DNA of 7,365 bases from Bacillota bacterium (lineage in GTDB: Bacteria; Bacillota; Clostridia; Christensenellales; Borkfalkiaceae). Where the stretch lies: positions 1-7,365 of the forward strand of contig JAETTR010000050.1 in assembly GCA_021768985.1 (NCBI GenBank), read 5' to 3'. The stretch's first letter is position 1. The number at the start of each line of letters is the position of its first letter. A model generated the notes under the pieces. That model made no database searches and was not told the origin of the DNA. It was given only the letters and a program-made list of their open reading frames with translations. Position numbers and translations under genes: made by a program. Shown one piece after another: positions 1 to 5,761 of the stretch.

Positions 1-108
1 GAGGAAGCCGAGGGCTTTCACGCGGGAGTAGAAGGCTCCGGGGTTGTCGTTGTATTTACGGGTGATGATTCTTGCCATGCCTATGTTGGACGACTGTTCG
101 AGCACGTC
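1..108 (-). other. Protein-like alternative frame continuing past argH
   Basis: On the minus strand, one frame away from the annotated argH tail, codons from 108 down to base 1 are open and encode GDVLEQSSNIGMARIITRKY followed by NDNPGAFYSRVKALGFL. This has the composition of a real protein, unlike the Arg/His-rich tail in the argH frame. Ignoring one base around position 112 would join the two into ...LYSVRGDVLEQ. It may be a C-terminal extension of ArgH cut off by a frameshift. It may instead be the start of the next gene, with an ATG at 76-78 but no visible ribosome binding site. I do not recognise the segment, and it runs off the window. Confidence 0.35.
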
Positions 109-1465
109 GCCTGCGCACGGAGTACAAATTCTTGCGCGTCGCTTCCTGCGAGGAGCCGCCCACCGAGTTCCTGCCTTCGGCGGAAAGGCGCACCGTGACG
201 ATGGAGAGCACGTCCTTTTCGAACACGGGGCTGATTTCCTGAAACACCTTCAAAGGCAGGGTCTGCAAGGTGAGCTTATGCTCGATGCAGTAGCGCACGA
301 TTTTGCCCGTAATCGCGTGCGCGTCGCGGAAGGGCACTCCCTTTTTGGCGAGATAATCGGCGACGTCGGTCGCGGTGGAATAGCCCTCGCCCGCCGCCTC
401 GAACATGACGTTCACGTTCAGCTGCATTTTTTTTATGAGCGCGGTATAGATGGAAACGCAGGAGAAGAGGGTGGCTTCGGTGTCGAAAAAGCACTCTTTG
501 TCCTCCTGTAAATCTTTATTGTAGGCGAGAGGGAGCCCCTTCAGCACGGTTAAAATTCCCGTAAGGTGCCCGTAGACCCGCCCCGTCTTTCCGCGCACGA
601 GCTCGGGCAGATCGGGATTTTTCTTTTGCGGCATGATCGAAGATCCCGTCGAATATTCGTCGGGAATCGTCCAATAGCCGAATTCCTCGGAGGTGTACAA
701 AATGGTGTCCTCGCACAGGCGGGAGAGGTGCGTCATGACGAGGGAGGCGGAAAAGATATATTCCGCGATAAAGTCGCGGTCGGAAACCGCGTCGAGCGAG
801 TTCTGCGAAATATCCGAAAATTTCAGAAGAGTGCGGGTATATTCGCGGTCGATGGGGTAGGAGGTTCCCGCAAGCGCCGCGCTTCCCAGAGGCATCACGT
901 TCATGCGCTCGCGCTGCGCGGAGAAGCGGTCGAGGTCGCGCAAAAACATTTCGGCATAGGCGAGAAAGTACTGTCCGCAGTTGATCGGTTGCGCCTTGCG
1001 CAGATGGGTGAACCCCGGCATTACGTAGCGCAAGCCCTCGTGCGCGCGGTCGGAGAGCGTTTCCACGAGTTCTTTTAAAAGAAAAATCGCCCGATCGATG
1101 CTGTCGCGCACGTAGAGACGCATGTCCGTCGCCACCTGATCGTTGCGCGAACGCGCCGTATGCAACTTCTTTCCCGTATCCCCGATGCGAGAAACGAGCT
1201 CGCCCTCCACAAAGGAGTGGATATCCTCCGCACCCTGAATTTCCAGCGCGCCGCTCTCGATATCGGCGAGAATGCCTTTCAAGCCCTCGCAAATGGTCTG
1301 CGCTTCCTCGGGGGAGATGATATTCTGTTTGCCGAGCATTTCGGCGTGCGCCACGGAAGCGGTGACGTCTGCCCGATACAGTTTTTTGTCGAAGGAGAGC
1401 GATTCGTTGAACGTATCCGCGTCCGCCGACATCGGCGCCGTAAACCGACCTTCCCATAGTTTCAT
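56..1465 (-). CDS. argH: Argininosuccinate lyase, 3' end probably frameshifted
   Basis: Splits argininosuccinate into arginine and fumarate, the last step of arginine synthesis; the family acts as a cytoplasmic homotetramer. Counting from the ATG at 1465, the protein shows HTARSRNDQ (102-110), THLRKAQP (153-160, with the conserved His154), and the fumarase/aspartase-superfamily signature GSSIMPQKKNPD (274-285) containing the catalytic serine loop. The C-terminal GRNSVGG (431-437) is also typical. I chose the ATG at 1465 because MKLWEGRF is the usual family N-terminus and GAGG lies 7 nt upstream; an in-frame ATG at 1558 lies upstream of the likely promoter. The 469 residues match the usual length of about 455-475. 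The last 18 or so residues (after Val450) are Arg/His-rich and unlike the family, which suggests a lost frame near 106-118. The identity is very secure; the exact 3' end is not. Confidence 0.95.
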   Translation of the reverse strand: MKLWEGRFTAPMSADADTFNESLSFDKKLYRADVTASVAHAEMLGKQNIISPEEAQTICEGLKGILADIESGALEIQGAEDIHSFVEGELVSRIGDTGKKLHTARSRNDQVATDMRLYVRDSIDRAIFLLKELVETLSDRAHEGLRYVMPGFTHLRKAQPINCGQYFLAYAEMFLRDLDRFSAQRERMNVMPLGSAALAGTSYPIDREYTRTLLKFSDISQNSLDAVSDRDFIAEYIFSASLVMTHLSRLCEDTILYTSEEFGYWTIPDEYSTGSSIMPQKKNPDLPELVRGKTGRVYGHLTGILTVLKGLPLAYNKDLQEDKECFFDTEATLFSCVSIYTALIKKMQLNVNVMFEAAGEGYSTATDVADYLAKKGVPFRDAHAITGKIVRYCIEHKLTLQTLPLKVFQEISPVFEKDVLSIVTVRLSAEGRNSVGGSSQEATRKNLYSVRRRRARTVVQHRHGKNHHP

Positions 1466-1469
1466 ATCG

Positions 1470-1476
1470 TTACCTC
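1470..1476 (-). promoter_or_regulatory. Ribosome binding site of argH
   Basis: The minus strand reads GAGGTAA, with the GAGG core 7 nt before the ATG at 1465. It supports this start over the in-frame ATG at 1558, which would add 31 residues not seen in the family. Confidence 0.75.
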
Positions 1477-1502
1477 GTGTTTCGTTACTGACCGTTTCAA
1501 AG

Positions 1503-1531
1503 ATAGTACACTTTTTTGCGGAATAAATCAA
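1503..1531 (-). promoter_or_regulatory. Putative sigma-A promoter of argH
   Basis: On the minus strand, TTGATT (1531-1526) and TACTAT (1508-1503) are separated by exactly 17 bp. The predicted transcript start near 1496 gives a leader of about 30 nt that contains the argH ribosome binding site. The spacer holds TCCGC followed by an A-run, partly shared with the divergent ruvC promoter. I saw no clear arginine-repressor operator, though an imperfect one cannot be excluded by eye. Confidence 0.65.
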
Positions 1532-1603
1532 GCTGTTTTGAGTTAAAAATCGTTTCATTTTATTGAGCGCTTCATAAAAAATCGCCGCGCGCGCCGAATC
1601 TTC

Positions 1604-1632
1604 TTGACAGAATCCGCTTTTTGCGGTAGTAT
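1604..1632 (+). promoter_or_regulatory. Putative sigma-A promoter of the ruvC operon
   Basis: A perfect TTGACA (1604-1609) and TAGTAT (1627-1632) are spaced by 17 bp. The spacer ends in a 13-bp inverted repeat, CCGC-TTTTT-GCGG (1614-1626), abutting the -10 box. A start 6-8 nt past the -10 box falls at 1638-1640, which is the ruvC ATG itself, so the transcript would have essentially no leader. No LexA-type SOS box is recognisable nearby. Confidence 0.65.
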
Positions 1633-1638
1633 AAACGT

Positions 1639-2136
1639 ATGGTTATTTTGGGGCTGGACCCCGGTTACGGCACGATGGGCTACGGGGTAATCGAAAAAGA
1701 CGGGCGCGGGAACTGTTTTCCCGTCGATTACGGCGTGGTGAAAACGCCGGCGGACGAAAACTTCGCGGTGCGTCTCTGTATTCTCGAAGAGGGGGTAAAC
1801 CGCCTGTTTGATAAATTCCACCCCGAAGAAGCGGCGATGGAAGAGCTGTTTTTTTCGAAAAACGTCACCACGGGTATTGCCGTCGCGCATGCCCGCGGCG
1901 TGATGCTTCTCACCTGCAACAAGCGTTGCGGCAGAATTTTCGAATATACGCCCAATCAGATCAAGCAGGCGCTTACGGGGTATGGCAAGGCGGACAAAGG
2001 GCAGATGCAGCGGGTCGTCGCTTCGCACTTGCGGTTAAAATCGATTCCCCGTCCCGACGATGCGGCAGACGCGCTCGGCGTCGCGCTCTGCCATGCGTTT
2101 ACGAGCCGCTTTGCGGGCATGTTCGGGATCAAATAA
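1639..2136 (+). CDS. ruvC: Crossover junction endodeoxyribonuclease RuvC
   Basis: Resolves Holliday junctions by symmetric nicking as a dimer, in the cytoplasm, together with RuvAB. The 165-residue length is close to the usual 160-175. The RNase H-like fold is marked by LGLDPG with Asp7, AMEELFF with Glu68, and DDAADALG with Asp141 and Asp144. These correspond to the four acidic metal-binding residues of the E. coli enzyme (D7, E66, D138, D141). The start is fixed by the canonical N-terminus MVILGLDPG. There is no convincing Shine-Dalgarno upstream, and the predicted transcript start lies at the ATG, so translation may be leaderless. It is the first gene of the plus-strand operon; ruvA follows after 79 nt. 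Identity is certain from the motifs and neighbours. Confidence 0.97.
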   Translation: MVILGLDPGYGTMGYGVIEKDGRGNCFPVDYGVVKTPADENFAVRLCILEEGVNRLFDKFHPEEAAMEELFFSKNVTTGIAVAHARGVMLLTCNKRCGRIFEYTPNQIKQALTGYGKADKGQMQRVVASHLRLKSIPRPDDAADALGVALCHAFTSRFAGMFGIK

Positions 2137-2156
2137 AATACGCGATTCTCATTTTA

Positions 2157-2174
2157 CCGCGAGGAGGGTTGCGG
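2157..2174 (+). other. Orphan Shine-Dalgarno-like motif in a small hairpin
   Basis: Between ruvC and ruvA, CCGC (2157-2160) can pair with GCGG (2171-2174), leaving GAGGAGGG in the 10-nt loop. No start codon sits at a usable distance: TTG at 2169 is too close and GTG at 2190 too far. ruvA has its own site further down. The stem has only 4 bp, so this may be chance in G+C-rich DNA. Confidence 0.2.
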
Positions 2175-2203
2175 CGAAAAACAAATCGTGTGAAGAAAAT
2201 AAA

Positions 2204-2209
2204 AAGGAG
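2204..2209 (+). promoter_or_regulatory. Ribosome binding site of ruvA
   Basis: AAGGAG lies 6 nt before the ATG at 2216. It fixes the ruvA start against an in-frame ATG at 2060, which lies inside ruvC and would add 52 residues foreign to the family. Confidence 0.85.
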
Positions 2210-2215
2210 TTTTCT

Positions 2216-2815
2216 ATGCTCGGCTATTTAAAGGGAAAAGTGAAATATCTTGCGCCGGAGTACGTCCTGCTCGAAGTAGGCGGCGTGGGATACGAGGTGA
2301 TCTGTTCGGGCGCGGCGTTTTCGCGGCTTTCCGGCGTTAAAGCGGGCGAGGACGGAGAGGTCTATACTTATTTACAGGTAAAAGAGGACGGGATATCCTT
2401 GTTCGGCTTTGCCGATGTGCGGGAAAAAGAGCTGTTCTTGAAACTCACTTCCGTGCAGGGCGTGGGCGCGAAAATGGCGATCGCGATTCTTTCTTCCATG
2501 CGCCCGTCCGACGTTTCCGAGGCGATTGCCACCGCCGATTCCAAACGGTTTTCGTCCGTGAAGGGCGTGGGCAAAAAGACGGCGGAACGCATTATTCTGG
2601 AACTTCACGGCAAGATTTCCGCCGACGAATTGTTGGGCGGAGAAGCGGCTTCCGCGCGGATCGCCGTGACCGCTTCGGCGGACGACGAGGACGCGTTGGA
2701 GGCGTTGATCGGGCTCGGGTTTACGCGGCAGGAGAGCGCGCGCGCCGTGGAACGCGCCAAAGCGAACGGCGCCAAAACGGTGGAAGAAATCATCGGCGCA
2801 GTGTTAAAGGGATAA
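2216..2815 (+). CDS. ruvA: Holliday junction branch migration protein RuvA
   Basis: Binds the four-way junction as a tetramer and loads the RuvB motors onto two opposite arms. The 199 residues match the usual 190-205. An OB-fold N-terminal domain (about 1-62) begins MLGYLKGKV and holds the acidic pin VKED with Glu57 and Asp58, matching E. coli E55/D56. Two helix-hairpin-helix motifs follow: SVQGVGAKMA (79-88) and SVKGVGKKTAERI (114-126). An acidic linker (about 135-158) leads to the C-terminal RuvB-binding three-helix domain (about 158-199), including LGFTRQESARAV. The start is set by the AAGGAG at 2204. The gene is spaced 79 nt from ruvC and 25 nt from ruvB, consistent with one transcript. 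All domains are intact. Confidence 0.97.
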   Translation: MLGYLKGKVKYLAPEYVLLEVGGVGYEVICSGAAFSRLSGVKAGEDGEVYTYLQVKEDGISLFGFADVREKELFLKLTSVQGVGAKMAIAILSSMRPSDVSEAIATADSKRFSSVKGVGKKTAERIILELHGKISADELLGGEAASARIAVTASADDEDALEALIGLGFTRQESARAVERAKANGAKTVEEIIGAVLKG

Positions 2816-2840
2816 AGCGTCTTAATATTGAGGATTTATT

Positions 2841-3890
2841 ATGTTTGACGAAGATTACGGAGAAGAGCGGCTTCTCACGAGTACGAAAAGCGAATACGAC
2901 ATGGAGGAGAACATTCTCCGCCCCAAGACGATGGAAGAGTACGTGGGGCAGGATAAGGTAAAGGAGAATCTTTCCGTATACATGGCGGCGGCAAAGTCAC
3001 GCGGGGAAGCGCTCGATCACGTTCTGCTGTACGGTCCTCCCGGACTCGGCAAGACGACGCTCGCGCACATTATCGCGAATACGATGGGCACGCAGATCAA
3101 GCTGACTTCGGGTCCCGCGATCGAACGCGGCGCGGACCTCGCCGCGATTCTCACCAATCTCAACGAAGGCGACGTCCTCTTCATCGACGAGATCCACCGT
3201 CTGAATCACGCCGTGGAGGAAATCCTCTATTCCGCAATGGAGGATTACGCGCTCGATATCATCGTGGGGAAGGGTCCTTCCGCGCGCAATATCCGTTTCC
3301 CGCTCAAACGGTTCACCCTGATCGGCGCGACCACGCGGGCGGGCATGCTTTCCTCGCCCTTGCGCGACCGCTTCGGCATCATGTGCCGTCTGGATATGTA
3401 CACGCCCGAGGAGCTCAAACAGATCGTCACCCGTTCTGCGCGCACCCTCGGCATCTCGGTGGACGAGGGGGGCAGTTACGAAATCGCCCGCCGCTCCCGC
3501 GGCACCCCGCGGATCGCCAACCGTCTCTTAAAGCGCGTGCGCGACTTCTCGCACGTAGCGGGAAGCGCGACGGTAACCCGCGATCAGGCGAGCCGCGCGC
3601 TGTTGAAAATGGAGATCGACGAGCTCGGGTTGGACGAAACGGACAGGAACCTTCTGCGCGCGCTGATCGAGAAATTCAACGGCGGACCCGCAGGGCTGGA
3701 TACGCTCGCGGCGACGATCAACGAGGACGTGAACACGATCGAGGACGTATACGAACCCTATCTCATGCAGCTCGGGTTCATTGCCCGCACGCCGCGCGGT
3801 CGGGTTTGTTTGAAGGGCGGCTACGAGCACATGGGAGTCCGTATGCCCGAGAGCGCGAAGAAGCAGGCTTCGCTCTTCGACAATGATTAA
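2841..3890 (+). CDS. ruvB: Holliday junction branch migration helicase RuvB
   Basis: AAA+ ATPase that forms hexameric rings on DNA and drives branch migration with RuvA. Visible motifs are Walker A GPPGLGKT (65-72), Walker B VLFIDE (112-117) followed by IHRLN, sensor 1 IGATTRAG (161-168), the arginine-finger segment SPLRDRFG (172-179), and sensor 2 GTPRIANRLL (221-230). The C-terminal winged-helix DNA-binding domain (about 258-335) includes FNGGPAGLDTLA and the PRGR segment near 318-321. The 349 residues are within the family range. AGGA at 2831-2834, 6 nt upstream, supports the start. The last 8 nt overlap the next gene's start (ATGATTAA at 3883-3890), which suggests translational coupling to the acetyltransferase. 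Confidence 0.98.
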   Translation: MFDEDYGEERLLTSTKSEYDMEENILRPKTMEEYVGQDKVKENLSVYMAAAKSRGEALDHVLLYGPPGLGKTTLAHIIANTMGTQIKLTSGPAIERGADLAAILTNLNEGDVLFIDEIHRLNHAVEEILYSAMEDYALDIIVGKGPSARNIRFPLKRFTLIGATTRAGMLSSPLRDRFGIMCRLDMYTPEELKQIVTRSARTLGISVDEGGSYEIARRSRGTPRIANRLLKRVRDFSHVAGSATVTRDQASRALLKMEIDELGLDETDRNLLRALIEKFNGGPAGLDTLAATINEDVNTIEDVYEPYLMQLGFIARTPRGRVCLKGGYEHMGVRMPESAKKQASLFDND

Positions 3891-4644
3891 ACCGACCCGT
3901 GCGGAAATATTGCGCGTTGCGGCGGCGCAATCGGCAACCGACTGCGGGTGCGCGCCTGCGGATTTTTTCCGGTCCGAAAACGTGATCGTGCAATCGCGCG
4001 TTACGGCGGGCGCGCGGGTCTATCTCAAACAGCCGCTTGCCTGCAATCTCGTAAGCTACGGGAACAACGTGGTGGCTTGCGTGCGGGAGGATTTGAAGGA
4101 AGCGGTCCGTTCGTTTTTAAACGCGTATCCCGTGGAGCACTGTTTCGAAACGCCCGCTCTGCATGCGATCGACGCCGCGTTTGCGCCGTACGGCGTTCGT
4201 TCGCGCTATATGGCGGAGTACTTTTTGCCCGATCCCGAAAAGCTGAAAGAGATCCCCTGTTCCTATCCCGTTAAAATTCTGGAACCCGCCGATTTTCGCA
4301 GCCTGTATACGCCCGAGTGGGGCAACGCGCTCTGCCGCGACCGTTCGGAATGCGACGCGCTTTGCGTCGGCGCGTACGACGGCGAAATTTTGGTCGGGCT
4401 GGCGGGCGTTTCCGCCGATTGCGAAACCATGTGGCAGATCGGCGTAGACGTATTGCCCGCCTACCGCCGCAAAGGTATCGCTTCCGCGCTGACTTCCCGA
4501 CTTGCGCTCGAAACGTTTGCCCGCGGAAAAATTCCCTTTTACTGTGCGGCGTGGTGTAATTTGAAATCGGTGGGGAACGCGCTCGGTTGCGGATTTTTAC
4601 CCGCGTGGGCGGAACTGACTTTTACCGAAACGGAGAAAGAATGA
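3883..4644 (+). CDS. Uncharacterised GNAT-family N-acetyltransferase, cysteine-rich
   Basis: The C-terminal half (about 130-253) is a GNAT acyl-CoA transferase. Motif A is VDVLPAYRRKGIASAL (188-203), with the acetyl-CoA pyrophosphate-binding R195-x-x-G198-x-A200, and NLKSVGNALGCGF (226-238) fits the later GNAT motif. The N-terminal half (1-125) does not match a domain I can name; it includes ACNLVSYGNNVVA (53-65) and EHCFETPALH (85-94). The protein has 13 cysteines in 253 residues. From memory it resembles a conserved Firmicutes family of about 255 residues with no known substrate; this is recollection, not a search. There is no good Shine-Dalgarno before the ATG. The start overlaps the ruvB stop by 8 nt and the end overlaps queA by 4 nt (ATGA), so translation is probably coupled. 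The target could be a small molecule or a protein N-terminus. Confidence 0.85.
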   Translation: MIKPTRAEILRVAAAQSATDCGCAPADFFRSENVIVQSRVTAGARVYLKQPLACNLVSYGNNVVACVREDLKEAVRSFLNAYPVEHCFETPALHAIDAAFAPYGVRSRYMAEYFLPDPEKLKEIPCSYPVKILEPADFRSLYTPEWGNALCRDRSECDALCVGAYDGEILVGLAGVSADCETMWQIGVDVLPAYRRKGIASALTSRLALETFARGKIPFYCAAWCNLKSVGNALGCGFLPAWAELTFTETEKE

Positions 4645-5717
4645 TTTTAAAAAAGAGCGATTTTGATTACGATTTGCCCGAAGAGCTGATCGCGCAGACC
4701 CCCGCGGAGCCGCGCGATTCTTCGCGTTTGCTGGTATACCGCCGCGATACGAAGGAGATCGAACACAGAATTTTTCGCGAGATTACGGAGTATTTAAAAG
4801 CGGGCGACGTGCTCGTCGTCAACCGCACGCGGGTGTTGCCCGCCCGCCTGTTCGCGCAGACGGAGCACGGCGGCAGGGTGGAGGTTTTGCTTCTCAAACG
4901 GCTGAATCTCGACGAGTGGGAAGCGCTCGTCCGCCCCGGGAAAAAGTGCAGGATCGGCACGCGTCTTACGGTGAACGGCGAACTGTCGCTGGAAATCACG
5001 GGAATTACCGATTCGGGAGAGCGGCACGTCAAGTTCTTTTACGAGGGCGCGTTCGAGGACGTCTTATCCCGCGCGGGGAACATGCCGCTTCCGCCCTACA
5101 TTCACGAAAAACTGAAAAATCCGGAGCGGTATCAGACGGTGTACAGCAAGGAAAACGGTTCCGCCGCCGCGCCCACGGCGGGCTTGCATTTTACGCCCGA
5201 GCTGCTCGAAAAGATCCGCGGTATGGGCGTGGAGATCGCCGAGGTATTGCTTCACGTGGGGTTGGGTACCTTCCGCCCCGTAAAAGAGGAGAACGTGCTC
5301 GACCACAAGATGCATTCCGAATATTACGAGGTGAGCGGGGAGGCGGCGGAGATCGTCAACCGCGCCAAGCGGGAGGGGCGGCGGATTATCGCCGTCGGCA
5401 CGACCTCGGTGCGCACCCTCGAAACGGTCGCGGACGAGAACGGTTTCCTGCAACCCTGCAAGGGGAACACCGAAATTTTCATCTATCCGCCGTATCGGTT
5501 CAAATGCGTGGACGCGCTGATCACCAATTTTCATTTGCCCGAAAGCACCCTTCTGATGCTCGTCTCCGCGCTCTGTTCGCGGGAGGAAGTGATGAAAATT
5601 TACGAAATTGCCGTGAAAGAGAAATATCGTTTCTTTTCCTTCGGCGACGCGATGCTTATTGTAGGCAGGAGCGACGACGATAAAGAGAAACCGCAAGATA
5701 TAGTAGATAAAGGCTAA
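4641..5717 (+). CDS. queA: S-adenosylmethionine:tRNA ribosyltransferase-isomerase QueA
   Basis: Transfers and isomerises the ribosyl group of SAM onto preQ1 at the wobble position of GUN-anticodon tRNAs, forming epoxyqueuosine. Family hallmarks are the N-terminus DFDYDLPEELIAQTPAEPRD, PLPPYI (149-154), YSKENGSAAAPTAGLHFT (168-185), HVGLGTFRPV (205-214), GTTSVRTLE (253-261), TNFHLPESTLLMLVSA (295-310) and YRFFSFGDAMLI (329-340). I chose the ATG at 4641 because it gives the family N-terminus; GGAG lies 5 nt upstream and it overlaps the preceding stop. QueA usually ends at or just after FGDAMLI. Here about 17 further residues, rich in Asp and Lys and A+T-rich in codons, reach the stop at 5715. 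That tail may come from the adjacent mobile element. tgt, its frequent downstream partner, is not present. Confidence 0.97.
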   Translation: MILKKSDFDYDLPEELIAQTPAEPRDSSRLLVYRRDTKEIEHRIFREITEYLKAGDVLVVNRTRVLPARLFAQTEHGGRVEVLLLKRLNLDEWEALVRPGKKCRIGTRLTVNGELSLEITGITDSGERHVKFFYEGAFEDVLSRAGNMPLPPYIHEKLKNPERYQTVYSKENGSAAAPTAGLHFTPELLEKIRGMGVEIAEVLLHVGLGTFRPVKEENVLDHKMHSEYYEVSGEAAEIVNRAKREGRRIIAVGTTSVRTLETVADENGFLQPCKGNTEIFIYPPYRFKCVDALITNFHLPESTLLMLVSALCSREEVMKIYEIAVKEKYRFFSFGDAMLIVGRSDDDKEKPQDIVDKG

Positions 5718-5761
5718 TCCTGCGGTCTTTCGATACAATATGATGTGTTTGTAGGATTTTG
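5675..5761. other. Candidate attachment-site junction (attL or attR) of the element
   Basis: The stretch runs from the non-canonical queA tail to the recombinase stop codon. Large serine integrases are usually encoded next to one end of their element, and their attachment site lies a few tens of bases beyond the gene. Base composition falls here from host-like G+C to A+T-rich. AATCCT (5716-5721) and AGGATT (5753-5758) form a 6-bp inverted repeat spanning 43 bp, the right scale for a serine-integrase site but short enough to be chance. The crossover point cannot be fixed without the other end of the element. Confidence 0.35.
5685..5731 (-). terminator. Imperfect hairpin between queA and the recombinase gene
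   Basis: GAGAAACCGCAAGAT (5685-5699) and ATCCTGCGGTCTTTC (5717-5731) form a 15-position stem with a 17-nt loop. Read as plus-strand RNA it has 12 Watson-Crick pairs, one G-U and two A-C mismatches. Read as minus-strand RNA the two A-C positions become G-U pairs and only one mismatch remains, and TTTATC follows the stem. It therefore suits termination of the recombinase transcript better than of queA. The U-tract is short, so a role as a recombinase-binding dyad is also possible. It overlaps the last codons and stop of queA. Confidence 0.4.

Noticed and set aside
44..511. 155-codon open frame on the plus strand opposite argH
   Set aside because: Antisense shadow of the argH codons; no ribosome binding site or recognisable domain.
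516..1457. 313-codon open frame on the minus strand inside argH
   Set aside because: It is a shifted frame of argH with an Arg/Ala/Gly-rich product and no family motifs; argH itself explains the region.
1466..1558. Longer ArgH starting at the ATG at 1558
   Set aside because: The 31 extra residues are not family-like, the stretch contains the likely promoter, and the ATG at 1465 has a good ribosome binding site.
1466..2215. SOS (LexA) operator for the ruv genes
   Set aside because: I looked for GAAC/GTTC-type dyads in the argH-ruvC and ruvC-ruvA gaps and found none convincing.
2169..2231. Short TTG-started reading frame overlapping the ruvA start, as a leader peptide
   Set aside because: The TTG directly abuts the Shine-Dalgarno-like motif with no usable spacing, and the product has no recognisable feature.
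3855..3873. Perfect 6-bp hairpin (GCGAAG / CTTCGC) just before the acetyltransferase start
   Set aside because: It lies in codons for the RuvB C-terminal tail, is short, and is expected by chance at this base composition. A role in coupled translation cannot be shown.
3383..3886. 167-codon open frame on the plus strand inside ruvB
   Set aside because: Arg-rich out-of-frame translation of the RuvB C-terminal half.
4916..5683. 255-codon open frame on the plus strand inside queA
   Set aside because: Out-of-frame shadow of queA, Arg/Gly-rich, no motifs.
5064..5738. 224-codon open frame on the minus strand opposite queA
   Set aside because: Antisense shadow of queA. Its hydrophobic N-terminus comes from the short intergenic stretch, and there is no supporting start signal.
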